Source: Novosphingobium kunmingense (GTDB taxonomy: Bacteria > Pseudomonadota > Alphaproteobacteria > Sphingomonadales > Sphingomonadaceae). From it: a stretch of DNA of 64,000 nucleotides. The stretch lies in NCBI RefSeq assembly GCF_002813245.1, contig NZ_PHUF01000002.1, positions 248,001 to 312,000 on the forward strand. The letters run 5' to 3'. A model generated the notes under the pieces. That model was not told where the DNA came from, did not search any database, and was given only the letters and a program-made list of their open reading frames with translations. Positions 7,935 through 17,398 of the stretch are shown here, one piece after another (position 1 is the stretch's first letter; each line of letters opens with the position of its first letter). The translations under genes and the position numbers were made by a program.

Positions 7935-8600
7935 ATGACAGAAAGACCCGAACCCCCGCTGCGCGTCGGTATCGTGCCCGTGACTCCGCTCGAACAGAAC
8001 TGCTCGCTGATCTGGTGCACCCGGACGATGCGCGGCGCGCTGGTCGATCCAGGCGGCGATCTCGACAAGCTCAAGGCGGCGGTGGCCAAGGTCGGCGTGA
8101 CGATCGAGAAGCTGCTGCTAACCCACGGCCATCTCGACCATTGCGGGCAGGCCGGCATCCTGGCGAAGGAGCTGGGGGTGCCGATCGAAGGGCCGCACGA
8201 GGACGACCGCTTCTGGATCGCGCAGCTGGGCGATGACGGCAAGCGCTGGGGCATGCACGCCGAGACCTTCGAACCCGACCGCTGGCTCAAGGACGGCGAT
8301 ACGGTGACCGTCGGCGATTCGAACCTGCAGGTGATCCATTGCCCAGGGCACACCCCGGGGCACGTCGTGTTCTACACGCCCGAAGGCCATCTGGCGATCG
8401 TCGGCGACGTGCTGTTTTCGGGCTCGATCGGGCGCACGGACTTTCCGCGCGGCAACCACGCCGATCTGATCGCCTCGATCACCCAGAAGCTGTGGCCGCT
8501 GGGCGACGACGTGACCTTCATTCCCGGACACGGGCCGACCAGCACCTTCGGCCGCGAACGGCAGGTCAACGCCTTCGTCAGCGACTATGCGTTGAGCTAG
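7935..8600 (+). CDS. MBL-fold metallo-hydrolase (glyoxalase II-like)
   Basis: This is a metallo-beta-lactamase-fold hydrolase of 221 residues. The metal-binding signature is THGHLDHCG, and further ligands lie in GHTPGH, VGDVLF and FIPGHGP. The short form, with no C-terminal substrate-binding helices, matches the YcbL type often annotated as hydroxyacylglutathione hydrolase. Thioester or persulfide substrates are both possible. The start has several acidic and Pro residues (MTERPEPPL) as in other sphingomonads. It ends in CTAG shared with the convergent MAPEG gene. Confidence 0.9.
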   Translation: MTERPEPPLRVGIVPVTPLEQNCSLIWCTRTMRGALVDPGGDLDKLKAAVAKVGVTIEKLLLTHGHLDHCGQAGILAKELGVPIEGPHEDDRFWIAQLGDDGKRWGMHAETFEPDRWLKDGDTVTVGDSNLQVIHCPGHTPGHVVFYTPEGHLAIVGDVLFSGSIGRTDFPRGNHADLIASITQKLWPLGDDVTFIPGHGPTSTFGRERQVNAFVSDYALS

Positions 8601-8989
8601 ATCTTCCCGAGCACGATCAGTACGGCGGCGATCGACAGGCCGATCAGGGTCAGCATCGTGATGATGGTTCCGATCATCCGCCCCTTGGCCAGCGCCGTGC
8701 CGTCCATCCCGAGCCCGTGGGCGACCCGGCCAAGCATGAAGACCGCGCCAACCACAGCCAGCCACTGGCCGCCTTTGCCGGCCAGTTCGATCCCGGCGAT
8801 CAGGAACAGCACCCAGGGGGTGTTTTCGGCGAAGTTGAGCTGCGCGCGCATCCGGCGTTCGAGCAGGTCGTGTCCGCCGGTGCCGATGCTGACCCCCGAC
8901 TTCGAGCGCACCTGGCCGCAGCGCAGGGCAAGCCAGAAGTTGATCAGAGCCGCGGCGGCGGCAAGCGACAGCGTGGTAGGCAGCAGCAT
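8597..8989 (-). CDS. MAPEG family membrane protein
   Basis: A 130-residue protein with four predicted membrane helices belongs to the MAPEG family (membrane-associated proteins in eicosanoid and glutathione metabolism). The family pattern is seen in ERRMRAQLNFAENTPW and in the Gly-Arg helix VFMLGRVAHGLGM. Bacterial members may act on glutathione conjugates, but no substrate can be assigned. The start at 8989 follows a GAGGGGGG ribosome-binding site. An upstream reading to 9079 is rejected because it would run across the probable rpmF promoter. The gene partners by position, not by known function, with the convergent metallo-hydrolase. Confidence 0.85.
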   Translation of the reverse strand: MLLPTTLSLAAAAALINFWLALRCGQVRSKSGVSIGTGGHDLLERRMRAQLNFAENTPWVLFLIAGIELAGKGGQWLAVVGAVFMLGRVAHGLGMDGTALAKGRMIGTIITMLTLIGLSIAAVLIVLGKI

Positions 8990-9038
8990 GGATTCGGTTC
9001 CCCCCTCAACAGGCCGGACAACCCGGGGCAGGCGGAGC

Positions 9039-9066
9039 TTGCAACGCGCGCCAAAATCGTTATAGG
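9039..9066 (+). promoter_or_regulatory. Probable promoter of the rpmF operon
   Basis: TTGCAA (9039-9044) and TATAGG (9061-9066) are 16 bases apart, about 80 bases before rpmF. The same -10 sequence appears before tRNA-Pro at 39313-39318, which supports it as a real promoter form of this genome. It lies between the divergent MAPEG gene and rpmF. Confidence 0.5.
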
Positions 9067-9148
9067 CGCGCCTTCGCAACCGCCGGTCCCCCCGGGTCCA
9101 GCGCGGTCTTGGTAATCGACTTAAGACAATTCAGGAACAGGTGCCGCA

Positions 9149-9328
9149 ATGGCTGTCCCCAAAAGAAAAACCTCGCCCTCCCGCCGGGGCATGCGCCGCA
9201 GCCATGACGCGCTGAAGGTCGAAGCGTTCCACGAATGCCCCAACTGTGGTGAACTCAAGCGCCCGCACAACCTGTGCCAGGCCTGCGGTCACTACAACGG
9301 TCGCGAGATCGTTTCGGTCGGGCTCTAA
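9149..9328 (+). CDS. rpmF: 50S ribosomal protein bL32
   Basis: This 59-residue basic protein is bL32 of the large ribosomal subunit. It starts [20 protein letters not shown], the usual L32 N-terminus. It has two CxxC pairs (CPNC and CQAC) forming a zinc ribbon. The start is preceded by AGGAACAGGT-type purine-rich sequence. It heads the conserved order rpmF-plsX-fabH-ihfA-merR, which links ribosome synthesis to membrane lipid synthesis. The common partner gene for a DUF177 protein is not found directly upstream in this window. Confidence 0.97.
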   Translation: MAVPKRKTSPSRRGMRRSHDALKVEAFHECPNCGELKRPHNLCQACGHYNGREIVSVGL

Positions 9329-9353
9329 GCCCTTTTAACCGGAGAATGCGCAC

Positions 9354-10409
9354 ATGACCCTGCCGCGTATCGCCGTCGATGCGATGGGCGGAGATGAAGG
9401 CGTGCGCGTGATGATCGAGGGCGCGGCGCTGGCACGGCGCCGCCACGATCGTTTCAAGTTCCTGCTGGTCGGCGATGAGGAGCGGATCAAGACCGCACTC
9501 GAAAACCATCCGAACCTGCGCGGGGCTTCCGAAATCCTCCACGCAACCGACGTGGTCAGCGGCGACGAAAAGCCGACCCAGGCGCTGCGCCGCGCCAAGA
9601 CCACGTCGATGGGCCTGGCGATCAACGCGGTGAAGACCGGCGCAGCCGGCGCTGCCGTCAGCGCGGGCAACACCGGCGCGCTGATGGCGATGAGCAAGCT
9701 GGCGCTGCGCACCATGCCGGGGATCGACCGGCCGGCGCTTTCGGCGCTGCTTCCCACCCTTGGCGAAAATGACATGGTCATGCTCGACCTTGGCGCCAAC
9801 ACCGAATGCGATGCCCGCAACCTTGTGCAGTTCGCGATCATGGGCGCGGCCTATTCGCGCATCGTGACCGGGCGCGACGAACCACGCGTGCGCCTGCTCA
9901 ACATCGGGACCGAAGAAACCAAGGGCACCGATGAACTGCAGATGGCGGCCGCGCAGCTCAAAGCCGCGGCCAAGGACCTTGCCATGTCGTTCGACGGCTT
10001 CGTCGAGGCGGACAAGATCAACCGCGGCGAAGTGGATGTCGTGGTGACCGACGGTTTTTCGGGCAACATCGCGCTGAAGGCGGTCGAGGGTACGGCGCGC
10101 TTCGTCGCCGACCTGCTGCGCCGCAGCTTCGCTTCGTCGCTGCGTTCGAAGTTCGGCTTCCTCGTCTCGCGCCCGGCGACCGAACTGCTCAAGCACCATC
10201 TCGATCCCAACAACCACAACGGCGCGGTTTTCCTCGGCCTCAATGGCGTGGTCGTGAAGAGCCACGGTTCGGCGAATGCCGTGGGCGTGGCCAACGCCGT
10301 TGCAGTCACCGCGCGGCTGCTCGAACACAATATAACCGAACGGATCGTGGCCGACCTCGAGCGGCTGGGCGGGAGCCACCTGCGACGGACGGCGAAGGCG
10401 GCCGAATGA
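9354..10409 (+). CDS. plsX: Phosphate acyltransferase PlsX
   Basis: PlsX makes acyl-phosphate from acyl-ACP and phosphate, the first step of PlsX/Y glycerolipid synthesis, as a peripheral membrane enzyme. The 351-residue protein starts with the hallmark [12 protein letters not shown] and contains [10 protein letters not shown] and [14 protein letters not shown], all conserved. The length is normal. It follows rpmF by 25 bases with GGAG before the ATG, and overlaps fabH by ATGA, so production of both lipid-synthesis enzymes is coupled. Confidence 0.97.
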   Translation: MTLPRIAVDAMGGDEGVRVMIEGAALARRRHDRFKFLLVGDEERIKTALENHPNLRGASEILHATDVVSGDEKPTQALRRAKTTSMGLAINAVKTGAAGAAVSAGNTGALMAMSKLALRTMPGIDRPALSALLPTLGENDMVMLDLGANTECDARNLVQFAIMGAAYSRIVTGRDEPRVRLLNIGTEETKGTDELQMAAAQLKAAAKDLAMSFDGFVEADKINRGEVDVVVTDGFSGNIALKAVEGTARFVADLLRRSFASSLRSKFGFLVSRPATELLKHHLDPNNHNGAVFLGLNGVVVKSHGSANAVGVANAVAVTARLLEHNITERIVADLERLGGSHLRRTAKAAE

Positions 10410-11374
10410 CCCGCCGGTCGGTTCTGATCGGCACGGGCTCAGCCCTGCCGCGCCGCGCTGTCGCCAACGCTGAAATGGCGGCCATGGTCGATACGAGCGA
10501 CGAATGGATCGTCGAGCGCACCGGGATCCGCAACCGCTACATCTGCGGCGATGACGAGAACACCGGCAGCCTGGCGATAGCCGCCTCCAGGGCCGCGATC
10601 GAAGCGGCCGGGATCGAGGCGGGCAGTATCGACCTTATCGTGCTGGCCACGGCCACGCCGAATCAGACCTTTCCCGCCACCGCGACGATCGTGCAGGACG
10701 CGCTGGGTTGCAACGGTGGCATCGCCTTCGACGTCGCGGCGGTCTGTTCCGGCTTTCTTTACGCGGTCAGCGTCGCCGATTCGCTGCTGCAGACCGGCAT
10801 GGCGCAGCGCGCGCTAGTGATCGGCGCGGAAACCTTCAGCCGGATTCTCGACTGGGAGGATCGAACGACCTGTGTCCTGTTCGGGGACGGTGCCGGGGCG
10901 ATCGTGCTCGAGGCGCGGGATGTGGCCGAAGACGGGCCGGGCATTCTTGCCTGCCGCCTTCATGCCGACGGCGCGCACAACGAATTGCTCTATGTCGATG
11001 GCGGGGCGGGGACCACCGGTACGGTCGGTCACCTGCGCATGAAGGGCCGCGAAGTGTTCCGTCATGCCGTTGTCAATCTGGCCCAGGTTCTTGGCGAAGT
11101 GCTTGAAGATGTTGGTCTTTCGGCAGGTGATGTCGACTGGGTGGTGCCGCACCAGGCCAACCAGCGGATCCTCGACGCGACGGCCAGGAAGCTCGGATTG
11201 CCGCCTGAAAAGGTCGTCGTCACGGTCGATCGCCACGCCAACACCTCGGCCGCGTCGGTGCCCTTGGCGCTCGACACGGCGGTGCGCGACGGGCGCATCA
11301 AACCTGGTGATCTCGTCGTACTCGAGGCGATGGGCGGCGGATTCACTTGGGGGGCAAGTCTCATTCGGGTTTGA
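10406..11374 (+). CDS. fabH: Beta-ketoacyl-ACP synthase III
   Basis: FabH condenses acetyl-CoA with malonyl-ACP to start fatty acid synthesis. The protein is 322 residues. The active-site Cys lies in [12 protein letters not shown], the His in [11 protein letters not shown], and the Asn in [14 protein letters not shown], giving the complete Cys-His-Asn triad. The N-terminal [13 protein letters not shown] motif is standard. The start overlaps plsX by four bases. The intergenic stretch after it (11375-11488) leads to ihfA. Confidence 0.97.
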   Translation: MTRRSVLIGTGSALPRRAVANAEMAAMVDTSDEWIVERTGIRNRYICGDDENTGSLAIAASRAAIEAAGIEAGSIDLIVLATATPNQTFPATATIVQDALGCNGGIAFDVAAVCSGFLYAVSVADSLLQTGMAQRALVIGAETFSRILDWEDRTTCVLFGDGAGAIVLEARDVAEDGPGILACRLHADGAHNELLYVDGGAGTTGTVGHLRMKGREVFRHAVVNLAQVLGEVLEDVGLSAGDVDWVVPHQANQRILDATARKLGLPPEKVVVTVDRHANTSAASVPLALDTAVRDGRIKPGDLVVLEAMGGGFTWGASLIRV

Positions 11375-11471
11375 GGACGGCCGCCTAACCCACAGGATTT
11401 GTGGGGTTCCGTTGCCTTTTCGCGCCACTTGGGACAGACTGCGAATCGCAGGTCGCGCTGCCAACAGGAAA

Positions 11472-11488
11472 GGAGCTCGCTGCGCTCC
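11472..11488 (+). promoter_or_regulatory. Hairpin over the ihfA ribosome-binding site
   Basis: GGAGC (11472-11476) and GCTCC (11484-11488) form a perfect 5-bp stem with a 7-base loop, ending next to the ATG at 11489. The left arm is the only Shine-Dalgarno-like sequence (AAAGGAG). The stem may limit ihfA translation. Confidence 0.4.
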
Positions 11489-11776
11489 ATGTCTACTCTT
11501 ACCCGGGCCGATCTGGCCGAAGCCCTGAACCGCAAGCTTGGCCTTTCGCGGTCGGATTCCCTCAACATGGTCGAAGCAATTCTTCGCCATATGTGCGAAG
11601 CGCTGTCTAACGGCGAAAACGTCAAGATCTCCGGATTCGGGACGTTCCTGCTGCGGGACAAGGGTGAACGCGTGGGCCGCAACCCCAAGACCGGGATCGA
11701 AGTGCCGATCACGCCGCGCCGCGTCATGACCTTCCGCGCCAGCCAGATGCTGAAGGATCGGATCTCCAAGGGATGA
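11489..11776 (+). CDS. ihfA: Integration host factor subunit alpha
   Basis: IHF alpha is a 95-residue nucleoid protein that forms a heterodimer with IHF beta and bends DNA. It begins [20 protein letters not shown] and contains the family signature [21 protein letters not shown], whose beta arm with Pro enters the minor groove. The ATG at 11489 gives the normal length; a longer frame to 11399 has no family support. It overlaps merR by ATGA. The partner ihfB is not in the window; the HU-type gene at 63244 is a different family member. Confidence 0.95.
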   Translation: MSTLTRADLAEALNRKLGLSRSDSLNMVEAILRHMCEALSNGENVKISGFGTFLLRDKGERVGRNPKTGIEVPITPRRVMTFRASQMLKDRISKG

Positions 11777-12180
11777 GCGATTCGCCGTTGTTCGACGATG
11801 GCAAGGATCCCGGGGCGCTTCGCACGATCGGCGAAGTGGCCAAGGCGCTTGGAATTCGCCAGCATGTCCTGCGCTATTGGGAAGAACAGTTCCCCACGCT
11901 CCGCCCGCTGAAGCGGGGCGGCGGACGCCGTTATTATCGGCCCGATGACATCAGGCTGGTCGAAACCATCGACCGGCTCGTCCACCGCGAAGGCTATACC
12001 CTGAAGGGCGCACGCATGGCGCTGGGCAGCAAGGGCGCGCCGGCTCCGGTTTCCGGCACCCCAGTCGGCGTGACCCCGGCCGCGCCGCGCAGCGCGCCGG
12101 CCCCTTCGCAGGGCGGCGTCTCGCGCGACCGCCTCATTGCCCTGCGCAACACGCTCGCCACTGCGCTAAAAGACGCCTGA
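11773..12180 (+). CDS. MerR family transcriptional regulator
   Basis: The 135-residue protein has a winged-helix MerR domain at residues 15-80, with [22 protein letters not shown] and the wing [13 protein letters not shown]. Its C-terminal third is Ala/Pro-rich and ends in a short helix, with no Cys metal site or coiled coil long enough for a classical effector domain. This gene follows ihfA in many alphaproteobacteria, so its position is conserved, but its targets are not known to me. It overlaps ihfA by four bases and is probably the last gene of the rpmF operon. Confidence 0.92.
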   Translation: MSDSPLFDDGKDPGALRTIGEVAKALGIRQHVLRYWEEQFPTLRPLKRGGGRRYYRPDDIRLVETIDRLVHREGYTLKGARMALGSKGAPAPVSGTPVGVTPAAPRSAPAPSQGGVSRDRLIALRNTLATALKDA

Positions 12181-12248
12181 GGCGACGTCCCCCTCGAAAT
12201 CGTTCCGATCAGTCGCTAGATGCCGTTCCCCAACAGGAGCGACACATC

Positions 12249-13682
12249 ATGACCACCGGATACGACGCCGATCTGGCACTGCTGATCAACGGTAGCTGGA
12301 AACTGGGCGAGGGGCGCGACCTTTTTCCGGTGGTCGATCCCGCCAAGGGCGAGACGATCGCCGAACTGCCGCTGGCCAGCCCGGCCGACCTCGACGAGGC
12401 GCTGGACGCCGCCGACAAGGGCTTTGTCCTGTGGCGCGCGACCCCGGTTGAACAGCGCGCCGCCATCCTCCACAAGGCCGCCGCGCTGATCCGCGAACGC
12501 GCCGATGCGATCGCCCGCCTGCTGACCCAGGAACAGGGCAAGCCGCTGGTCGAGGCCAAGGGCGAAGTTGCCGGCAGCGCCCAGCTGTTCGACTGGTGTG
12601 CCGAAGAGGCGAGCCGGATCTACGGCCGCGTGCTGGTGCGCCCCAGCGGGCAGCGCGCTATGGTGCTCAAGCAGCCGGTCGGCCCGGTCGCTGCCTTCAG
12701 CCCGTGGAATTTTCCGGTCTACCTGATGGCCAAGAAGCTGGCCCCGGCGCTGGCGGTCGGTTGCTCGGTCATCGCCAAGCCGCCCGAGGAAACGCCCGGC
12801 AGCTGCGGTGCGCTGATGCGCTGCCTGACCGATGCCGGCTTGCCCGCCGGAGTCGCCCAGATGGTTCACGGCGTTCCCGACGAGGTCAGCCGGCACCTTC
12901 TCGGCAGCCCGGTGATCCGCAAGGTCAGCTTCACCGGATCGACCCCGGTCGGCCGCCATCTGATGCGGCTGGCCGCCGACGGCCTCAAGCGGATCACGAT
13001 GGAGCTGGGCGGCCATGCGCCGGTGCTGGTGTTCGAGGATTGCGACCTCGACAAGACGCTCGACATGGTGGTGCCGCAGAAGTTCCGCAACGCCGGGCAG
13101 GTCTGCGTCAGTCCGACCCGCTTCTACGTTCAGGCAGGCATCTACGAGCGCTTCGTCGAAGGTTTCGCGGCGCGCACGGCGCAGGTGAAGACCGGCCACG
13201 GGCTCGAGGCCGACACCAGGATGGGCCCGCTGGCCAATGTCCGCCGCCCCGACGCGATCAGCGCGCTGGTCGAGGACGCCGCCGCCAAGGGCGCGCGCGT
13301 GCTCGCGGGCGGGCACCGCGGCAACCAGGGCTTCTTCTTCCAGCCGACCTTGCTCGCCGACGTGCCCGACCACGCCGATATCATGAACAACGAGCCCTTT
13401 GGCCCTGTCGCCGTGGCCGCGCCGTTCACCACGCTGGACGATGCTATCGCCAAGGCGAACCGGCTGCCCTACGGCCTTGCCGCTTTCGCCTTTACGGAGA
13501 ACATGCGCCAGGCGAACTTGCTGGGTGACGCGGTCGAAAGCGGGATGGTCGGGATCAACACCTTCGCCATCAGCGTGGCCGATGCGCCGTTCGGCGGGAT
13601 CAAGGATTCGGGCTTCGGCAGCGAAGGCGGGATCGAGGGGATGGAAAGCTATCTCGCCACCAAGGCGATCCACACAGCCTGA
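12249..13682 (+). CDS. NAD(P)-dependent aldehyde dehydrogenase
   Basis: A 477-residue aldehyde dehydrogenase superfamily enzyme, closest in layout to succinate-semialdehyde dehydrogenases. The cofactor region contains FSPWNFPVY and KVSFTGSTPVGRHLM. The catalytic Glu is in TMELGGHAPVL and the catalytic Cys in NAGQVCVSPTR. The C-terminal PFGGIKDSGFGSEGG is also typical. The exact aldehyde cannot be deduced. The ATG follows AACAGGAGCGACACATC, a clear ribosome-binding site. The stop lies in a hairpin shared with the convergent sixA-like gene. Confidence 0.92.
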   Translation: MTTGYDADLALLINGSWKLGEGRDLFPVVDPAKGETIAELPLASPADLDEALDAADKGFVLWRATPVEQRAAILHKAAALIRERADAIARLLTQEQGKPLVEAKGEVAGSAQLFDWCAEEASRIYGRVLVRPSGQRAMVLKQPVGPVAAFSPWNFPVYLMAKKLAPALAVGCSVIAKPPEETPGSCGALMRCLTDAGLPAGVAQMVHGVPDEVSRHLLGSPVIRKVSFTGSTPVGRHLMRLAADGLKRITMELGGHAPVLVFEDCDLDKTLDMVVPQKFRNAGQVCVSPTRFYVQAGIYERFVEGFAARTAQVKTGHGLEADTRMGPLANVRRPDAISALVEDAAAKGARVLAGGHRGNQGFFFQPTLLADVPDHADIMNNEPFGPVAVAAPFTTLDDAIAKANRLPYGLAAFAFTENMRQANLLGDAVESGMVGINTFAISVADAPFGGIKDSGFGSEGGIEGMESYLATKAIHTA

Positions 13683-13695
13683 CCATTCAGGTCAG
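13679..13695. terminator. Hairpin holding both convergent stop codons
   Basis: CTGACC-attca-GGTCAG forms a 6-bp stem. The TGA of the aldehyde dehydrogenase gene is in the left arm, and the TGA of the minus-strand phosphatase gene is formed across the loop and right arm. No U-run follows on either strand, so any termination is weak or Rho-assisted. Confidence 0.4.
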
Positions 13696-14229
13696 TTGAG
13701 GGCCCAATGTGGGATCGAGGTCGCGCGGGCGGGTGAGGTGGACCAGCCGGGCGCAGTTGTCCGCCAGATCCGCCCAGCGATCGATGTCCAGTTCGAGCAC
13801 GGCATAAGCCGCGGTCGGGAACTTCACTTCGACCACGTCGCGCAACGGGCTCGATCCGTCGTCAGGCACCAGATCGAAGATCAGATCCTCAAGACCAGGG
13901 TTGTGGCCGACCATGAGCGTTGCGGAAAAACCCTCGTCCTGTTCGCGCAGAAGGTCGGCCAGGGTCGCGCTGCTGGCGAGGTAGATGCGCCGGTCCCAGT
14001 TGACGGCAAGGGGGCGCCCGGCTGCCTCGGCGGCGATCTCGACGGTTTCGGTGCAGCGCACGGCGGGGCTGGAGATCACGTGATCCCAGGCCACACCGTG
14101 ATCGCGGATATGACGGCCCATGATCGCCGCGCCGGTGCGGCCGCGCTTGTTGAGCGGGCGATCGAAATCGCGCGCGCGCGGGTCGGCCCAGTCGGACTTG
14201 GCGTGACGGAACAGGCCGAGGAGTTTCAC
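13687..14229 (-). CDS. SixA-type histidine phosphatase
   Basis: This 180-residue protein belongs to the histidine phosphatase (RHG) superfamily. The phosphate-binding motif is LFRHAKSDW near the N-terminus, with the nucleophilic His in RHAKS, and the second His lies in MVGHNPGLEDL. Such small members are annotated as phosphohistidine phosphatase SixA, which acts on phosphorelay or PTS proteins in E. coli. The substrate here is not known. Its start overlaps the stop of the helicase gene by ATGA, so it is the second gene of that transcript. Confidence 0.9.
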   Translation of the reverse strand: MKLLGLFRHAKSDWADPRARDFDRPLNKRGRTGAAIMGRHIRDHGVAWDHVISSPAVRCTETVEIAAEAAGRPLAVNWDRRIYLASSATLADLLREQDEGFSATLMVGHNPGLEDLIFDLVPDDGSSPLRDVVEVKFPTAAYAVLELDIDRWADLADNCARLVHLTRPRDLDPTLGPQLT

Positions 14230-16970
14230 GGGGACCTTTCGTGTAGGGCGGGCGCTCCAAAAGCACTGGTCGCCACCCGTTGTAAAGCCTCGTCCAGCGT
14301 CACGCGCATGACGGGCGTGCCGTGCGGAAAGGCATCGAGCAGGCGGCTGGGGAAGGCGGCCGAAAGAACCACGAAATGTCCGTGGTCCTCGCGGCTGCGG
14401 ATCAGCCGGCCAAAGGCTTGGGCCAGCCGGGCGCGGATGATGGCATCGTCATAGGCGCTGCCGCCGCCCGCCAGCCGCCGCGCCCGATGCAGGATCGACG
14501 GCTTGGGCCAGGGTACCTGCTCCATTATCACCAGCCGCAGCGAGTGGCCGGGCACGTCAACCCCGTCGCGCAGGGCGTCGGTACCGAGCAGGCTGGCACG
14601 CGGATCGTCGCGAAAGATATCGACCAGCGTCCCGGTGTCTATCGGGTCGACGTGCTGGGCATAGAGCGGCAGGCCAGCGCGGGCGAGGCGGTCGGCAATG
14701 CGGCCGTGGACCGCGCGCAGGCGGCGGATCGCGGTGAACAGGCCAAGCGCGCCGCCCTGCGCCGCCTCGATCAGGCGGCCATAGGCGCCGGCCAGCGCGC
14801 CGACATCGCCGCGCGGAACGTCGGTGACGATCAGGACCTGTGCCTGCGCAGCATAGTCGAACGGGCTGGCAAAGCTCGACAGGTCGGGCACCAGCCCCAG
14901 TTCGGACGCGCCGCTGCGGGCGATCGCCTCGTCCCAGCCTTGCTCGCCGCCGCTGCTGCCGTCCTTCAGCGTGGCCGACGTGATCATCACCCCGTGCGCC
15001 GGTTCGAGCACGGTATGTGCAAAGGGCTTCATCGGGTTGAGCCAGCGGCGGTGGATCCCGACGTCGAATTCACGCGCGTCGGACCGGTCGACCGCCAGCC
15101 AGTCGACGAATTCGGGATCGGCCGGTCCGCCTAGCCGCCCGAGCAGCGCTTCCCACGCGGCAAGCAGGTCGATCCGCCAGGCGAGCGAATGGCGGGCGCC
15201 CTCGATTCGCGCGCGGCCCGCGCCGTCGAGCCAGTCAGGCGGCTCGGCTGTGAGGGCGTCAATCCGGACCCCTAGCCGGATCAGCGGGCCGCGCAGTTCG
15301 GCGAGTGCCGCCTGCGCCGCGCCGGCCCGCTCGACGAAGTCGCCATCAAGCTGGGCGGCTTCGGTCTCGAGGCCATAGCCAGCTTCCTGGCCGCCGCTTT
15401 CGTCGCGGGCATAGACCGTGGCGCGGACCCCGGCGAACAGCTCTTCCAGTGGGCCCCACGGAGCCCCTTCGTTGAGCCGCTGCAGCCAGCCGTCGCCAGG
15501 CAGGGCCTCGGCTGCCTCGCGTGCTGCGGCGATTGCCTTGCCGCCGCCCTCGTCGTAGCTGGCCAGGTCCGCGAGCCGTGCGGCAAGTCCGCGCCGGCGG
15601 CCCTTCGATCCGCGTTCGGGGCCGATCACCCAGCGGCGCAGTTCGATCGTTTCGGCCCCGGTCAACGCGGCGGCAAAGGTCGAATCGGCGGCCTCGAACA
15701 CATGGTGGCCTTCGTCGAAGACGATGCGGGTGGGGCGCTGGCCTGCGTCGCGGCTGCGCGCGGCGTTGACCATGACCAGCGCGTGATTGGCGATGACGAG
15801 ATCGGCCTGGGCACTGGCCCGCGCGGCGCGCTCGATGAAGCATTTGCGATAGTGCGGGCACCCGGCATAGACGCACTCTCCGCGCCGGTCGGTCAGCGCC
15901 GCAACGCCTCGTTGGCGGAACAGCGTGCCAAGCCAGCCCGGCAGATCGCCGCCAATCATGTCGCCGTCCTGGCTGTAAGCGGCCCAGCGCGCGACAAGGT
16001 GCGCAAGGATCGCGGCTCGCCCCGAAAAACCGCCTTGCAACGCATCCTCCAGGTTGAGGAGGCACAGGTAGTTCTCGCGCCCCTTGCGCACCACGACCGG
16101 GCGCGTCCCATCGGCGCGGCTTTCGCCCCAGGCGCGGCGACTTTCGCGCCGCAGCTGGCGTTGCAGCGCCTTGGTGTAGGTCGATACCCAGACGGTCCCG
16201 CCGCTCTGCTGCGCCCACAGCGAGGCGGGCGCGAGATAGCCCAGCGTCTTGCCGATGCCGGTCCCCGCCTGCGCCAGCAGCAGGTGCGGCTGGCCTTCGC
16301 GCCGGCGCGGGGCAAAGGTGCTGGCGGCCTCGACAGCGTAGGTTTGCTGCGCCGGACGCGGTTCGGCACCGACTCCGGTCAGCGCAGCCAAACGGGCGAT
16401 TACGTCGGCATCGTTGAGGGAAACCTGTGAAGGCTGGGGCCTTTCGGGTGCGTCCTCCCATTCGGGCAGGCGCGCGAACAGCCAGCGCTCGGCCTTGTCG
16501 GGTCGCGCGATACGGGGAGCAAGGAGGGTCGCCCAGGGCCATCGCTGCCGCGTCAGGCTTTGCAGCGCGGTCCAGGCGCCCTCGCCCTCTGTCCAATCGG
16601 GGGCGGCGCAGTGGGCCAGCAGCGCCTCGGCGGCCTGCTGAAGCAGCGCCGGGACATGCTCGTCGCCGAGCGGTTCAGGGAGGTCGAGTGCGTGGGCCAG
16701 CCCCTTGGGCGTCGGCACCACGAAGCGGGCGGGATGCACGAAGGCGAACAGTTCGAGAAGATCGAGCCCGGACAGGTCCGGATAGCCGAGCCGGGTCGCG
16801 ACCAGCGGGGCGTTGACGAGAATGAGCGGGGTATCGGCAGCCGCGACGATCGCATCGCCCTTGGCCACGGTACGGGTCGTGCCCGATCCGTCTCGCAGCC
16901 AGCAGCCGCCATGGCTGGCGTGCATGGCAGGCAAGGGAAGAAATGGCGGGCTGCCGGACATTGCCCGCAT
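14226..16970 (-). CDS. DinG/XPD-like ATP-dependent DNA helicase
   Basis: This 914-residue superfamily 2 helicase has a Walker A of AQAGTGIGKTLGYL and a DEGH-type Walker B (VFDEGHHVF). Between them are Cys residues (YLCLLN, CVYAGCPHYRKC) placed as in the 4Fe-4S domain of XPD/DinG. The C-terminal motor has LGTDALRDGVDVPG and AFGRLIRSRED. An additional N-terminal region of about 200 residues precedes motor 1. Relatives unwind R-loops or damaged DNA with 5' to 3' polarity; the precise role is inferred. The start could also be three codons inside (16961). The following gene overlaps by four bases. Confidence 0.9.
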   Translation of the reverse strand: MRAMSGSPPFLPLPAMHASHGGCWLRDGSGTTRTVAKGDAIVAAADTPLILVNAPLVATRLGYPDLSGLDLLELFAFVHPARFVVPTPKGLAHALDLPEPLGDEHVPALLQQAAEALLAHCAAPDWTEGEGAWTALQSLTRQRWPWATLLAPRIARPDKAERWLFARLPEWEDAPERPQPSQVSLNDADVIARLAALTGVGAEPRPAQQTYAVEAASTFAPRRREGQPHLLLAQAGTGIGKTLGYLAPASLWAQQSGGTVWVSTYTKALQRQLRRESRRAWGESRADGTRPVVVRKGRENYLCLLNLEDALQGGFSGRAAILAHLVARWAAYSQDGDMIGGDLPGWLGTLFRQRGVAALTDRRGECVYAGCPHYRKCFIERAARASAQADLVIANHALVMVNAARSRDAGQRPTRIVFDEGHHVFEAADSTFAAALTGAETIELRRWVIGPERGSKGRRRGLAARLADLASYDEGGGKAIAAAREAAEALPGDGWLQRLNEGAPWGPLEELFAGVRATVYARDESGGQEAGYGLETEAAQLDGDFVERAGAAQAALAELRGPLIRLGVRIDALTAEPPDWLDGAGRARIEGARHSLAWRIDLLAAWEALLGRLGGPADPEFVDWLAVDRSDAREFDVGIHRRWLNPMKPFAHTVLEPAHGVMITSATLKDGSSGGEQGWDEAIARSGASELGLVPDLSSFASPFDYAAQAQVLIVTDVPRGDVGALAGAYGRLIEAAQGGALGLFTAIRRLRAVHGRIADRLARAGLPLYAQHVDPIDTGTLVDIFRDDPRASLLGTDALRDGVDVPGHSLRLVIMEQVPWPKPSILHRARRLAGGGSAYDDAIIRARLAQAFGRLIRSREDHGHFVVLSAAFPSRLLDAFPHGTPVMRVTLDEALQRVATSAFGAPALHERSP

Positions 16971-17011
16971 CTAGAACGAAAAGGAAACGGATGGGAAGGG
17001 CGGCGGCGACC

Positions 17012-17161
17012 TCAGCGGCGGAAAATGCGCTCCCACCAGGTCATGTCTTCGGCGAGGGGGCGAATCCGGCCATAGGTGCGCAGGCGCAGCGACGGGTCCA
17101 TCGGCGGGCGCGGCGCGGACCAAGTGCGGGCCGTGCTGGTGTCGTAGCCGTGCGAGATCAT
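17012..17161 (-). CDS. Short conserved-looking protein (49 aa)
   Basis: A 49-residue reading starts at an ATG preceded by a strong GGAGGAGG Shine-Dalgarno with good spacing. The product is basic and ends in WWERIFRR after a Tyr-Gly-Arg-Ile-Arg-Pro-Leu segment. I recall small sphingomonad proteins with a comparable hydrophobic-aromatic end (such as a terminal WLERLFGR type), but cannot confirm homology here. No domain is visible. The ribosome-binding site and the acceptable coding pattern are the main evidence. Longer upstream starts reach into the AT-rich region and look spurious. Confidence 0.6.
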   Translation of the reverse strand: MISHGYDTSTARTWSAPRPPMDPSLRLRTYGRIRPLAEDMTWWERIFRR

Positions 17162-17398
17162 CGATGCCTCCTCCGTTTGCGCTACCCCTTGAACACTCTC
17201 GGCCCCGAACGGTTCCCGTGGGCGCCTCGCGACTCGGCCATTGCGGACCCGGCAAATGCGCGGCCCGCCCACGCACATGAAAATCCGCTTACAATTCAGG
17301 TGCAAGCAAATAGGACTCACTGACCCGCATGAAAGGGTACTAATGTACACAATCGGGTTGCGACTCGTATCCATAAAAATCGAAATGACGATGCCCTG

